Notes: generated from the sequence alone by a model not told the origin. Counted from the stretch's first letter, positions 8,776 to 19,914 are shown. The stretch is DNA of 64,000 nt from Mangrovivirga cuniculi (GCF_005166025.1 NZ_CP028923.1:726001-790000), one strand, 5' to 3'. Numbers and translations: made by a program.

Positions 8776-11700
8776 ATGAAAAGATTTTTTTTAACGGGTA
8801 GCTTATGTTTCCTGGCAATAGTGATTTTTGGGAATTCAAATGGGTTTAGTCCTGAAAATTTGACCTTTGAAGCCAGTGTTTTTGCCGCAGCTCAAATCGA
8901 GCCTGTAGGTGATCAGTTTGTAGATGAAGGAGTTGAGTTTTCATACAGTTTTAATATTTCTGATGACGAAGACGATGTTCAGGATCTATCGATTTCCTTA
9001 AACGGACTACCATCCGGAGCAGTATTTGATAAATCTACACTTACTTTAACATGGACACCTGATGAGACTGAGGGAGGAAATCAATATAGCATTGAATTAA
9101 ACGTCGTTGATACAGATTTAAATTCAACAGTTGAAAGCTTTAGTATTACTGTAAACGAAACCAATATAGAGCCACAACTATCAATTACTGAGACTAATCA
9201 AATTTCACCGGAGTTAAACTTGGTAAATTTTGTTGCCGAGGCTATTGATCAGGATGTCCCGGAAAACCAGGTTAGTTTTTCACTGTCAGGTGATGCACCC
9301 TCCGGTGCTTCAATTGATCCTGTAACAGGCGAGTTTAATTGGACGCCAACTGAAGAACAAGGGCCCTCAACCTATGTTTTTGATATTTTGGCAACAGATG
9401 AACATGGTGGAGTAGGGCAGCATTCAATTAGTATTACTGTTGAGGAAGTTAATTCTGATCCGGTTATAGATCCGGTATCCAATAGTGAATTAGCGGAGTT
9501 AACCACCTTAAATATCAATTTAACATCGACGGATAGTGATTTGCCTCAGCAGGGATTAACTTATAGCTATACGGGAATTAGTTCTCCAAATGCAAGTATA
9601 GATGCAAGTACCGGTCAATTTACCTGGACCCCGTCTGAAGCTGAAGGGCCTGGCCAATATGAGCTATTTTTCACTGTGACAGATGAGTATGGAGGCACCT
9701 CTACTACTTCATCTTTAATTTCGATATTAGAAGACAATGAAGATCCGGAAATAGAAAACATAGATAATCAGACTATAAACGAAGGAGAAGCATGGACCTA
9801 TCAGGTTATAGCTACTGACGAGGATATTGAAGATGGAGAAAACCAGGTGTTATCTTATGATTTTAAGAATGGTTTTCCTGAGGGAATTTCTATAAATGGA
9901 TCAACTGGATTAATATCCTGGACTCCAAATGAATTACAAGGACCAGGTACTTATGAAGTTACTGTTCGTGTGAGAGATGACGGATCACCAAGAGGAATGG
10001 CTGAAGAGAAATTTAAAATTGATGTTCTCGAAACTAATACTGCACCTATATTAAATGATCCCGGGGATAAAATAGTTGATGAGCAAACAAAACTGGAGTT
10101 CACATTATTTTCAACAGACACGGATCGGCCCGAAAATGATATTGAATATTCAATAGTAAGTGGAGCTGCTTCCGGAATGTCATTGGATTCGAATACAGGG
10201 TTATTTTCATGGACCCCTTCTGAAAATCAGGGGCCCTCTACTTATTTGGTTACATTTAGTGCATCTGATGGTGAATTATCTGACACGAAAGATGTTGAAA
10301 TAACTGTTAATGAAGTAAACACATTGCCAGTCATCGGCACGATTAATGACCGAACTATTGATGAACAAACAATCCTATCGTTTACAGTAAATGCAAACGA
10401 CTCTGATATCCCGCAAAATACTATTAGCTATTCGTTGATATCCCCACCACAAGGGGCAGCAATAGATCCTTCAACGGGACAGTTTAGCTGGACTCCGACT
10501 GAATTACAAGGACCTGGAAATTATACTATCACTGTTGCAGTTAGCGACGGAATTGGTGAATCCACAAGGTCTTTTACTGTGGTAGTAAATGAGGTAAATA
10601 AGCCACCTGTTTTTACATCAGGTGCAATTACTGAGGCTCAGGAGAATGTAGAATATATATATAACGTCGTTGCTGAAGATCCTGATAATAACGATTATGT
10701 TACCTTAACCGTGCCTACACTTCCATCCTGGTTGACTTTTAATCAAACTGGTAATGGTACCGGAACTTTATCCGGAATACCTGGCAATAGTGATGTGACT
10801 GATAATGATGTTGTTATAAGAGCAACAGATAATTCCGGAGCTACAGCTACTCAGTCTTATTTTATTACATTTGAGATCGTTAATGACCCTCCTGAGATAA
10901 TAAGTAGTCCGGTAACTCAGGTTCAGGAGGGAGCAGAATATTTATATAATATTATAGCTACCGACCCTGATCCCAACGAACAATTAACTTTTACTGGACT
11001 TAACATACCTGAATGGCTGACACTTACAGATAACGGAGATGGAAAGGCTACATTGACCGGTGTACCAACTCAGGCAAATGTTGGTAGTAATTCTGTTTCA
11101 ATAAGAGTTTCTGATAGGGATGGACTGACAGATTCACAATCATTTAATATAAATGTGCAGGATAGTCCTGATCGACCAGTATTGAACAATGCGATATTAC
11201 AGGTTAATGAAGATGATACTTTACGATTGAATTCTCAGCTCTTTGAACAATATTATAGTGATCCTGACAATGATCCATTATCCACAGTAAGAGTAATTGC
11301 AATCCCTTCTAATGGAGCATTGTATTTAAATCAAATGAATGTTGTTGCAGATCAAATAATTGCGGCAGACCAATTAGACGATTTCTATTATGTACCAGAC
11401 GAGGACTACATTGGAGCAGATTCTATTCGATTAAGGGTGTCTGACGGGGTAGAAACCGCAGTTAATGCTACCTGGTGGAGAATTAACGTGGTTGGAGTTA
11501 ATGATAAACCTGAAATCCTAAACTTTAATGATTTTGATTTTTTCTATAATGGCTTTTTAGATCTTCAACCAATTGTTGAGTTCGGTGAGATAATAGACAA
11601 TGATAGCGAAACGATTGCTTTTATGGAAGCTTATTTTACTACCAGCTATCAAGAAGAAGATTTTCTTTGGTTTGACCTGGCCGGTACTGATTTAACAGGC

Positions 11701-12168
11701 TCATATGATCCTTCATCTGGAGTATTTCGAGTTGAAGGAATTTCTTCAAAAGCTGAATACGAACAGGTCTTAAATACTTTGTCTTACGGGTTTGATGGTG
11801 AAGCTGAACCACGGCCTTTCCCTCGTGGCATAGGAGTGGTAATTAGTGATGGGTCGAATTTAAGTGATGTCTATGAGCGTATAATGACTTTTGAAAACGC
11901 TACAATAAGATTGGATATCGTAGATGCTTTTACTCCAAATAGTGATGGAGTAAATGACACTTGGAGTATTCTTAATTTGGAATTTTTTGATACTGTAATA
12001 ATCAGGGTGTTTGATATTGAAGGAAGACAGGTTTTTATTTCTGATGGATATCAGGAAGAGTGGGATGGTACCTCAGGTGGTGAAGCACTTCCTTCAGGGA
12101 CCTATTATTATGTGATAGATTTAGACAGGGGCCGAATGCAAAAAGGTTCCGTAACGATATTAAAATGA
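8776..12168 (+). CDS. T9SS type-B secreted repeat protein (Ig/cadherin-like adhesin)
   Basis: The 1130-residue protein has a signal sequence, then about six immunoglobulin-like (He_PIG-type) repeats, each with a variant of FxWTPxExxGPxxY. Two dystroglycan/cadherin-like repeats (PSWLTF and PEWLTL strands) and a cadherin-like module follow. The last 80 or so residues are a gliding-motility-associated C-terminal domain (FTPNSDGVND start, GTYYYV near the end), the type-B signal for export by T9SS. The role is probably surface adhesion or matrix structure. It overlaps the PorP/SprF-like gene by four bases, as SprB-type adhesins are linked to SprF-type partners. Confidence 0.9.
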   Translation: MKRFFLTGSLCFLAIVIFGNSNGFSPENLTFEASVFAAAQIEPVGDQFVDEGVEFSYSFNISDDEDDVQDLSISLNGLPSGAVFDKSTLTLTWTPDETEGGNQYSIELNVVDTDLNSTVESFSITVNETNIEPQLSITETNQISPELNLVNFVAEAIDQDVPENQVSFSLSGDAPSGASIDPVTGEFNWTPTEEQGPSTYVFDILATDEHGGVGQHSISITVEEVNSDPVIDPVSNSELAELTTLNINLTSTDSDLPQQGLTYSYTGISSPNASIDASTGQFTWTPSEAEGPGQYELFFTVTDEYGGTSTTSSLISILEDNEDPEIENIDNQTINEGEAWTYQVIATDEDIEDGENQVLSYDFKNGFPEGISINGSTGLISWTPNELQGPGTYEVTVRVRDDGSPRGMAEEKFKIDVLETNTAPILNDPGDKIVDEQTKLEFTLFSTDTDRPENDIEYSIVSGAASGMSLDSNTGLFSWTPSENQGPSTYLVTFSASDGELSDTKDVEITVNEVNTLPVIGTINDRTIDEQTILSFTVNANDSDIPQNTISYSLISPPQGAAIDPSTGQFSWTPTELQGPGNYTITVAVSDGIGESTRSFTVVVNEVNKPPVFTSGAITEAQENVEYIYNVVAEDPDNNDYVTLTVPTLPSWLTFNQTGNGTGTLSGIPGNSDVTDNDVVIRATDNSGATATQSYFITFEIVNDPPEIISSPVTQVQEGAEYLYNIIATDPDPNEQLTFTGLNIPEWLTLTDNGDGKATLTGVPTQANVGSNSVSIRVSDRDGLTDSQSFNINVQDSPDRPVLNNAILQVNEDDTLRLNSQLFEQYYSDPDNDPLSTVRVIAIPSNGALYLNQMNVVADQIIAADQLDDFYYVPDEDYIGADSIRLRVSDGVETAVNATWWRINVVGVNDKPEILNFNDFDFFYNGFLDLQPIVEFGEIIDNDSETIAFMEAYFTTSYQEEDFLWFDLAGTDLTGSYDPSSGVFRVEGISSKAEYEQVLNTLSYGFDGEAEPRPFPRGIGVVISDGSNLSDVYERIMTFENATIRLDIVDAFTPNSDGVNDTWSILNLEFFDTVIIRVFDIEGRQVFISDGYQEEWDGTSGGEALPSGTYYYVIDLDRGRMQKGSVTILK

Positions 12169-13166
12169 TGAGACCAATTTTCATTATAATATTTATATAC
12201 CTGGGAGTGCATTCCTTGAATGCGCAAAACATCCCTTTTTATAGCCAGGATCAAAGAGCTATGTTGCTTTATAATCCTGCTTTGGTTGGTTTAGAGGATT
12301 TCACACAGGTGCAGGTTGGATATAAAATGTTTTATCCAAAGATCCCTAATGCACCTCAACTTATAACAGCCTCAATTGAATTTAATCTAGGTAATGATCT
12401 TAAACAGTCAACCGACCAAATAAGAGTAAGTGATAAAGAAGCGCTATTGGAAATGGCTGATAAAGGAGGTGTCGGTGTAAAGCATGGATTGGGTTTTTCA
12501 TTCCAGGGTTTTGATGAATTTGGAATATTTTTTAATCGTGCTATTGCTAGTTATAATCTTAAGCTACCTTTGAATGAAAATCTGAAATTATCCGGTGGAG
12601 CTCAAATAGAGTACCTGGGTATTTCTGTAAATCCTGATAAGTACACTCTACGGGATGAACAAAATGATCAGTTTTATCAGAGCTTACTTCAATCAGGATC
12701 TAATGCATCATATTTGAATTTAGGGTTGGGCGCTGCCCTTTTAGGTAATAAATTTTATGCAGGTGTTTCGGTAAACAATGTAGTTAGTTCTCCTATTTCA
12801 GATGAGCCTGTAGATAATATAGACCCTGATTTAATGGTGACTGCACATGCGGCATATTATTTCGATAATTTTGCAAATATTGTTATATCTCCGATGGTTT
12901 CATTTTATAACCATCCGAATCTGGGAGATATATATAGTGGACAGGTCAGAATGTTTTACAAGGATCTTGGCTATTTTGGAATTGGAGGAGGAAATAGAAC
13001 CTCATTCTATGTGCCATTGGGAGTAAATGTGACTGATTTTATAACAATTAACTATACCTATTCAATTCTTGATCAGGATAAAACCGGACTCGGAACTTCC
13101 AATCATGAATTATTTTTGTTATTTGCAATAGGAAATAGAAAAGAAGCAAAAAGATTCAATAAGTGA
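12165..13166 (+). CDS. PorP/SprF-family T9SS outer-membrane protein
   Basis: A 333-residue protein with a signal peptide (cleavage near LNAQ) and the early PorP/SprF signature YNPALVG, followed by amphipathic strands typical of an outer-membrane barrel. PorP/SprF proteins are needed to export and attach particular type-B sorting-domain proteins. The ATGA overlap with the adhesin gene makes the two a likely dedicated pair, an inference from SprB-SprF. The next gene probably begins at GTG 13163, overlapping this stop. Confidence 0.9.
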   Translation: MMRPIFIIIFIYLGVHSLNAQNIPFYSQDQRAMLLYNPALVGLEDFTQVQVGYKMFYPKIPNAPQLITASIEFNLGNDLKQSTDQIRVSDKEALLEMADKGGVGVKHGLGFSFQGFDEFGIFFNRAIASYNLKLPLNENLKLSGGAQIEYLGISVNPDKYTLRDEQNDQFYQSLLQSGSNASYLNLGLGAALLGNKFYAGVSVNNVVSSPISDEPVDNIDPDLMVTAHAAYYFDNFANIVISPMVSFYNHPNLGDIYSGQVRMFYKDLGYFGIGGGNRTSFYVPLGVNVTDFITINYTYSILDQDKTGLGTSNHELFLLFAIGNRKEAKRFNK

Positions 13167-14447
13167 TTAAAGAGATACTTTTTTATTTATAGGGATAAAT
13201 ATTTTTTTCCTTAATTCATTTGGTCAGAATTATGTTTTTGGACCCGCAGATTCTCTGTCTGATAAAATAAACTCTGAGGCGGAAGAACTTGCACCATACT
13301 TTGTATCTGATCAGAACACATTATATTTCTCCAGAATATTTCATAAAGAAAATACCGGTGGGTTATATTCTGGTGCTGATATATGGATGACAACTTTGGA
13401 TAAAGACGGAAACTGGAGTAAGCCTACAAACAATTTTTCAAAATGGAATAATAAGGAAAATAATGTATTGGCAGGAATAAAGGATGATCAAAAAATTGTT
13501 TATTTAAATGATTCATATAGAAGTTCAGGAGGAATAGCATTTTCCAAATTCAATGGGAAAAATTGGAGTAATCCCGAATCAATTAAAATCCCAGGCATAT
13601 CTGAGTCTTCTTATACAGGATATTATATGACACCCGATTATCAGGTTTTAATAATATCAATGAAGGGAAGTGACTCCTATGGAGAGGAAGATATTTATAT
13701 TTCTCTTAAAGATAGTGCGACAGGACAATGGTCAGTTCCAAAAAATTTGGGTCCTACTATCAATACAAAAGGATTTGAAATATCACCATTTTTATCTGAT
13801 GATATGGAAACATTGTACTTTGCTTCCAACGGACACGGAGGGTATGGTGATTCAGACATATTTATGTCTAAGAGATTATTTGGAAGCTGGACTGTTTGGA
13901 CGAAACCTGTTAACCTGGGACCAAATATTAACAGTGAAAAATTTGACGGATACCTGAATATTAGCAAACAATCTAAAAAAGCTTTTTTACCAGCAATCGA
14001 AATGGTGGTTTGGCTGACATTTATTGGTGTTCTTTTCTCGAAAAGCCATTTAATATTGATTTAACTTTTTTTCAGAAAAAAGTTTTATCCGATTCTAGTC
14101 TACAATCGTTATTTGAAGTAGATATCCCTAGTAAATTTCAGATGAATAATGAAATGGCTGTTTCTGCCGGGGACTCTGAAATCATCTATTATATAATTAA
14201 TACAATAAATGATAACGATAATATTTTTGTTGAATTAAAAGCTACAACACCTTTTTACGAAGGGATCAGTCAGCAAGAATTCAATAAAGTAATGGAGTTT
14301 GCGAAACAAGTTCGATTGGAGTTTATAAAACAGGGACTACCCTCAGAAAGGATAATAATGAATGCAGAGTTAATTGAACCAGGCATTCCGGAGGCGGAAG
14401 CTTCAATCGGTAAAAGTGGGCACGTGAAAATATTATTAAGAAAATAA
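13163..14447 (+). CDS. WD40-like (PD40) beta-propeller protein of a T9SS unit, frameshifted as read
   Basis: Three frame segments form one protein of about 428 residues once two single bases are restored: one in the T6 run at 13179-13184, inside the signal peptide, and one in the adjoining A6/T6 runs at 13975-13988. The corrected start is GTG 13163, overlapping the PorP/SprF stop, followed by a signal peptide ending SFGQ. PD40 strands occur at ELAPYF, FEISPFLS and a restored TSNRNGG motif. The C-terminal 100 residues only weakly resemble an OmpA-like domain. Position after a PorP/SprF gene suggests a PorE-like cell-envelope role. The breaks may be sequencing errors; if real the gene is dead. 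Confidence 0.75.
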
Positions 14448-14487
14448 TTAGTAGATTGTATTGCTGGTTTTTTTTCAAATTTGAAAT

Positions 14488-16739
14488 ATGGATTTCATTC
14501 TTATATATAAAGCATTAAAGCGTAAGTGGTGGTTATTGGTAACAGTGCCTATATTGGCTGCTACCATTGCTTATTTTGTAGCTAGTTCTGCAGAAAAGGT
14601 GTACAAATCTACTACTCAATTATCGACTGGAATTACTACGGACGAAGGTGTTACATTTAGTGAAGATGGAAATTTCAACCCATTTGAAATTGAGTCCAAA
14701 TTCACTAACCTAATTGAAAACATTAAGTCAGAAACCATAATTAATATGGTTTCATTAAAGCTTTTGTTACATGACCTGGATCAACCAGAAGCCTTCAGGT
14801 ATATCGAAAACTATGATGATGGGAAACCCATTTATTCAAAAGAAGAATTTAAGACAGCTAAGGAAATTGCAAAAAACAAGTATGATTCACTAAAAGGAAT
14901 CTCAACTTTTAATAGTGATGAGCGAATGGTAGCCAAGCTCTTGAAGGACTTAGGGTATGATTATAAAAGCTTGATGGAGGAAATGGAAATCCGCCGGGTA
15001 AGCAATTCAGATTATATAAGTATCAGTTTTATTTCTGAAGATCCCTATTTATCAGCTTTTGTCGTAAATACTCTGGCTAAGGAATTTATTCGACATCAAA
15101 ATAAAAATGTCGTTAGTCAAAGTGGTCAGTCAATTCAGTTTTTTGAAGAACTTTCAAAGCAAAAAAAAGAACAGCTTGATGAAAAGATTTCTGAATTAGA
15201 AAGTTTTAAAGCAGCTAACAATGTGATTGACACAGAAGTTCAAAGCGAGAGTAATGTTTCGAAAATATCAGATCTCGAAAGCCAGCGCTCAGAAGTTAGA
15301 AGGGAGATTTACAGTTTAAATCTCCAACTTGAAAATATTAATCAGAAAATAAGAAATCATGGGTCAGGGGGGAATCAATCCGGATCGTATGGCAGGATAT
15401 TACAGTTACGAAACCTGATAAATGAAGTAAATAAAGAATATATCCGAACCGGTGAAAAAGAATTGCTGGATTCTCTTCAGAATCTCAGAGCTGAACGTGA
15501 TCGATTACAAAGCCAGGCATCAACCGGATCAACTATTGGTGGAGAGAAGGTAAGCCTGGCCGAATTAAAAGATACTAAGGATGATATTGAGCTACAGTTA
15601 AGAGTAGCCAGAGAGACTCTTCTAGAAATTAATAGAGATATTGCCAGCCTGCAGTATAATGTAAAGGATTATGCCTCAGTTGAAGGCCGATTGGGTGCAT
15701 TACAACAGGAAGTGGATCTTGCTCAGCAGGAATACCTTGCAGCACAGGAAAAATTAAATGACGCTAGAAACAAATCAAAAATATCTGAAAGCTCGATAAA
15801 GCAAAATATGATAGGCCAACCGGCTACGGATCCTGAATCAACAAAGACTATCATAATAACTGGATTTGCCGGACTATTAAGCTTCATCTTATGTGTGTTT
15901 GGGATAGTATTTGTTGAATACCTCGACTTTTCTATTAAAACGCCTACCCAGTTTATCAGGCAGACAGGACTTCCTTTTGCAGGAGCGATCAATCATATAA
16001 AAGAAAATGACAAACTTAACCTTCAGGATCTTTTTGGTAGCGATTCGGATAATGAAGAACTAAACATATTTAAGCAGGAGCTACGTAAAATTCGATTTGA
16101 AATAGAACAACTAAAGCCAAAGTCAATTCTTTTTACGAGTACAAGGCAGGGATCTGGAAAGACGTTTTCTTTGTTATGTTTAGCTTATTCCTTAAGCCTG
16201 ATCAATAAGAGAATATTAATTGTAGACACCAACTTTAAGCATAACTCATTAACTGATATTTTGATTGTTAGTCCATATAATAATCAGATCGAACAGAAAA
16301 GCCGGGTAAGAAGGTCCTTAAAGTTACTGGATGGGGGGCAGGTAAAGCCAGCTTTACTGAAGAGCCGGAAAATGGAGAGGAATATAATGAGGACAACGAA
16401 TCAATAATAAGAACAACGAGTCATAAGCTTATTGATGTGATCGGCTGTAAGACCGGAACGGATTCCCCATCTGAAATTTTTAGTGGAAGAAATTTCGATA
16501 AAATGCTCGAGGAGTTTAAGCACCAATATGACTATGTTTTACTCGAAGGTGCTGCTCTTAATGATTTTCCGGATTCAAAAGAATTAATTTCATATGTAGA
16601 TGCAGTAATTCCTGTTTTTTCAGCAGATACTGTTCTAAAAGTGATAGATAAAGAATCTATTAAATACCTTAAGACTTTAAAAGGTAAATTGATCGGTTCG
16701 ATACTAAATAAAGTCAAAACTGAGAATCTGAAAATCTAG
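14488..16739 (+). CDS. Wzz/Wzc-like polysaccharide chain-length and tyrosine-kinase-like protein, frameshifted as read
   Basis: One lost base in the G6 run at 16333-16338 splits this gene; adding a G gives a continuous 750-residue protein. It has an N-terminal membrane helix (about 15-33), a Wzz chain-length-determinant domain with long coiled coils (about 215-440), a second helix (about 455-480), and a cytoplasmic ATPase domain. The Walker A motif is RQGSGKT, but the downstream kinase motifs are altered (VDTNFK for the A' motif, VLLEGAA where VIIDTPP is usual), and no C-terminal tyrosine cluster is present. It should control chain length or export of the polysaccharide made here; kinase activity is doubtful. 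Confidence 0.85.
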
Positions 16740-18709
16740 TCAGCATTTAGCAATATTATTGTAGGCGTTTCATTTGCCATCAATGTAATTTTATTGTTTT
16801 GCTTATTTTTTGTAGAAATCATTCCTGCTTCTTTTTCATTTCTTAATTCGATGATAGTTGCATTGGAATATTTTTTGTCTAAGCGTAGGTCAATTTCAGA
16901 GGTTTTACCTTTTGAAGTGCCATACCAAATGATATAGGCTTCCTTACCATTTTCAGGATGAGTTAATTTGGCCTTGTATAAATTGCTTAATGAATCTACT
17001 TCTAAGTCATCAATAATGAACTTGCTCAAATGGTGATCAATAGTTGAGTAATAAAACCAGGAAGGCTTCTTTTTGTAACCAGTATGTTTAGATGAGGTCA
17101 AACCGCTATTCATATAAGTTTGATAACTCTCTTCATTGCCATCTCTTAACATAAACTGGGTCATGCGGTCTGCACCTGCAGCCTTACCGATGATAATTGA
17201 TCTGATTAACCATGCTGCCTGTACCTCTTTTGAAGTTAAATCACCCATCGCAGGAGCTATTTGACTTCCTTTTGTCTGAGTATCATATCCAAACTCAGTT
17301 ATCCATAATTCCTTTCCCGGCAAATGCTTATCTCTGAATTCACTTAATCTTTTGATTTTATGAAATAATGAATCAGCTTCAGGAGATATTCCTTTGGTAG
17401 CCTTTCCATGTTGAATACCTCCGTTATTCGAATAATGGTGAAAGTTAATGACATCCCACACAAATTTTTTATCAGTACGGTTATGATCGCACCAGAATTT
17501 CATGGCTTTGACATATTCAAGATTAAAGGTGGCCAGGCCTGCCATTACTAGTTTTGAGTTTGGATCAGCATTTATAATTCCAAATGACTTTCCCAATTCT
17601 CCCTCGTGCCCATCATAATCGGCACTCGAAAGAGCTGCATATTCAAAAGGAGTAAAATACTGTATTCTGGACATCCACCATTTGTCGGGCTCATTCCAAT
17701 TTTCGTAATACTGTAAAACCCCCATTCCTGAGATTTTATCTTGAGATGAATGGAGCTTCAGCAATTCCTTACTTACTTCATTTGAACCATATCTGGCTGC
17801 AAATTGAAACATGTGGTCAGCGTGTTCTTTGTAATCTAAAGGGTTCGCAGGATTTCCTTTGGTTGGTTTATTCTCGAGTGATTTATCTCCTTCTCCTGTC
17901 ATCCACAGAGTTGTGCCAACCATTACCGGCACGACAATTTTTCCTTTTTCATTTAATGTCTTATAATAGCTGTCAAAATTCCAACCATTCCCAGCGATGG
18001 TAGGATTAAATCTGTTTAAATTATTCGGATAACCTTGATAATCCTTATCTCTGGCTCCTTCCATCCAGTCCCATTGATGATATTCGCGGACTATATGGAT
18101 GGGATCTAATGCACTGTGCGGAACATCAATAAAACTATTTGTACCCAAGCCGTTTTTTAATTGCTTTAATGATTCATTCAAAGGGTTTGAATCTCGTTTT
18201 TCTGGTGAGGTAATCTTCTTGTGAAGTACACCACTAATTACTATTTCATTGATGTTGACATCAGGTCCTGAAAGGATAATTTGCAGGTATCTAGACTTCC
18301 AGGATACGGGCTTTGTTTGCCACTGATTATACCTATTGGTTGGGACATTAATTCCTTCAGACCACTCAAAAGGTTCTCCATAATTAATAATCAGATCACC
18401 AGTTGCCGACCCATCATAAAAGCCGATGCTATCAATATTATATTCATCTTTCAAATCAATAATAAGTTCTGCGGGATAGTGCCATTTTGGTGAATATGGA
18501 GGCTTCCAGGTTGTTTCAGGTTTGCTCTTATTTTGTTCATCAAATAACAAAAATGCATTTCCCTGGGTGGTTAAATTTATGATCTGTTCAGGTTTTACCT
18601 CTATTTTCTTAACAGGTGGTTGAGAAGATTGATTTGTACAGCCTGTTGTTTTAGTGTAAATTATTATTATTAAAATACAAAAAATAGTCTTACATTTGAA
18701 CTTTGTCAT
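16736..18709 (-). CDS. Lipoprotein glycoside hydrolase (clan GH-A-like)
   Basis: The 657-residue protein has a lipoprotein signal (TTGC, cysteine near residue 24). A beta-sandwich resembling a discoidin/F5-8C carbohydrate-binding module follows (about 45-160), then a TIM-barrel hydrolase (about 200-560) and a C-terminal beta domain. NWNEP should hold the acid/base glutamate and WITEFG the nucleophile, as in clan GH-A families such as GH39 or GH5. It would act outside the cell on a polysaccharide, possibly the locus's own product. Its start codon is only 23 bases from that of the divergent glycosyltransferase. Confidence 0.8.
   Translation of the reverse strand: MTKFKCKTIFCILIIIIYTKTTGCTNQSSQPPVKKIEVKPEQIINLTTQGNAFLLFDEQNKSKPETTWKPPYSPKWHYPAELIIDLKDEYNIDSIGFYDGSATGDLIINYGEPFEWSEGINVPTNRYNQWQTKPVSWKSRYLQIILSGPDVNINEIVISGVLHKKITSPEKRDSNPLNESLKQLKNGLGTNSFIDVPHSALDPIHIVREYHQWDWMEGARDKDYQGYPNNLNRFNPTIAGNGWNFDSYYKTLNEKGKIVVPVMVGTTLWMTGEGDKSLENKPTKGNPANPLDYKEHADHMFQFAARYGSNEVSKELLKLHSSQDKISGMGVLQYYENWNEPDKWWMSRIQYFTPFEYAALSSADYDGHEGELGKSFGIINADPNSKLVMAGLATFNLEYVKAMKFWCDHNRTDKKFVWDVINFHHYSNNGGIQHGKATKGISPEADSLFHKIKRLSEFRDKHLPGKELWITEFGYDTQTKGSQIAPAMGDLTSKEVQAAWLIRSIIIGKAAGADRMTQFMLRDGNEESYQTYMNSGLTSSKHTGYKKKPSWFYYSTIDHHLSKFIIDDLEVDSLSNLYKAKLTHPENGKEAYIIWYGTSKGKTSEIDLRLDKKYSNATIIELRNEKEAGMISTKNKQNNKITLMANETPTIILLNAD
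18691..18698 (+). promoter_or_regulatory. Putative -7 promoter element for the 18.7 kb glycosyltransferase
   Basis: TACATTTG matches TAnnTTTG and lies 34 bases before the ATG at 18733, inside the first codons of the divergent glycosidase gene. The -33 region offers only TTA-type matches (around 18667-18672). Divergent transcription from a very short intergenic space supports a promoter here. Confidence 0.45.
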
Positions 18710-18732
18710 AAATAGTATTTTTTGATATCACT

Positions 18733-19914
18733 ATGCATGCAGTAATAACGATATTTCTCGGAATAATCTATCTATATTTTGGCTTTTATATAGTTTATTT
18801 TTTGCTTTTTTCGATAGCAGGACACTTTTACAAGGTAAAAATAAATATTCCAAAAAGAGAAAACTCAAGGTTTTTGGTGATGATACCAGCTTATCGTGAG
18901 GATGAAATAATCCTCCATACCGCTGAGGAAGCATTAGCACACAATTTTCAAAATGGAGTTTTTGACGTTGTGGTTATTGCTGACAAGTTAAAAATTGAAA
19001 CTGTAGATCAACTCAGAGAAAAAGGTGCTGAAGTAGCAGAAGTATTTTTTGAGAGAAGTACAAAAACTAAATCTATTAATAAAGCTCTTGATACCATAAA
19101 AAAGGATTATGACAGGATTGTTATTCTGGATGCAGATAATATAATGAGAAAGGGATGCCTGGATGAGATAAGTAAATATTTAGACGCAGGATATTATGCA
19201 GTTCAAGGACACCGAACAGCTAAAAACAGGGATTCATCCTTTGCATTGCTGGATTCAATAAGTGAAGAAATAAATAACCATGTTTTTAGAAAGGGACATA
19301 GAGCATTAGGTTTTTCTTCTGCTCTTATTGGATCTGGGATGGCTTTTAAGTACGATTTTTTTAAGGAAATCATGCATGGGAATGAGGAAATGGGAGGCGA
19401 AGATAAAGAAGCAGAATTTCGTATAATAGGCAGAAGAAAGAAAATTGCATATGCTGATGAGGCAATAATTTACGATGAAAAAGTTTCGAGCGCTGATGTC
19501 TTTGCCAAACAGCGAACGAGATGGATAGCCGGCCAGTTTTACTTTTTCCGCGATCACTTTGTACCTGCTTTTGGACATCTTTTGAAAGGTAATATTGATT
19601 ATTTTGAAAAGTTTCTTCAATCATTTATTCCTCCAAGGGTAATTCTTTTAGGTGTTTTGCCTGTTTTTGCTTTATTAAGTTTATTTATCGATTCCCCAAT
19701 AGAATGGTATCACTGGGCTTCCTTGCTTATTATTTTTTTAATAGCTAATATGATAGCGATACCAAAGAGGTTTTATAATAAAGATTTTTTGGTTGCTGCA
19801 ATGCAATTACCCAAAGCTATATATGCGATGGCAGTAGGTATTTTTGGAGTTACTAGAGCTCACAAAACCAATTTTCATACTCCAAAAACAAAAAAATCTG
19901 TCGAAAAAGAATAG
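18733..19914 (+). CDS. Family 2 glycosyltransferase, processive synthase-like
   Basis: A 393-residue protein with an N-terminal membrane helix (about 3-30), a GT-A domain (about 48-300) and C-terminal helices (about 305-385). It has the complete synthase motif set: VMIPAYREDE, LDADN (DXD), a GGEDKEAE acidic motif and QRTRW. QxxRW is typical of cellulose-, chitin- and hyaluronan-synthase-like enzymes that polymerise and extrude sugars. Product cannot be deduced. It is divergent from the glycosidase, suggesting opposing or coordinated roles in polysaccharide turnover. Confidence 0.9.
   Translation: MHAVITIFLGIIYLYFGFYIVYFLLFSIAGHFYKVKINIPKRENSRFLVMIPAYREDEIILHTAEEALAHNFQNGVFDVVVIADKLKIETVDQLREKGAEVAEVFFERSTKTKSINKALDTIKKDYDRIVILDADNIMRKGCLDEISKYLDAGYYAVQGHRTAKNRDSSFALLDSISEEINNHVFRKGHRALGFSSALIGSGMAFKYDFFKEIMHGNEEMGGEDKEAEFRIIGRRKKIAYADEAIIYDEKVSSADVFAKQRTRWIAGQFYFFRDHFVPAFGHLLKGNIDYFEKFLQSFIPPRVILLGVLPVFALLSLFIDSPIEWYHWASLLIIFLIANMIAIPKRFYNKDFLVAAMQLPKAIYAMAVGIFGVTRAHKTNFHTPKTKKSVEKE

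Noticed and set aside
16532..16717. Minus-strand 61-codon frame
   Set aside because: It is antisense to the corrected kinase-like frame and has no own motif.
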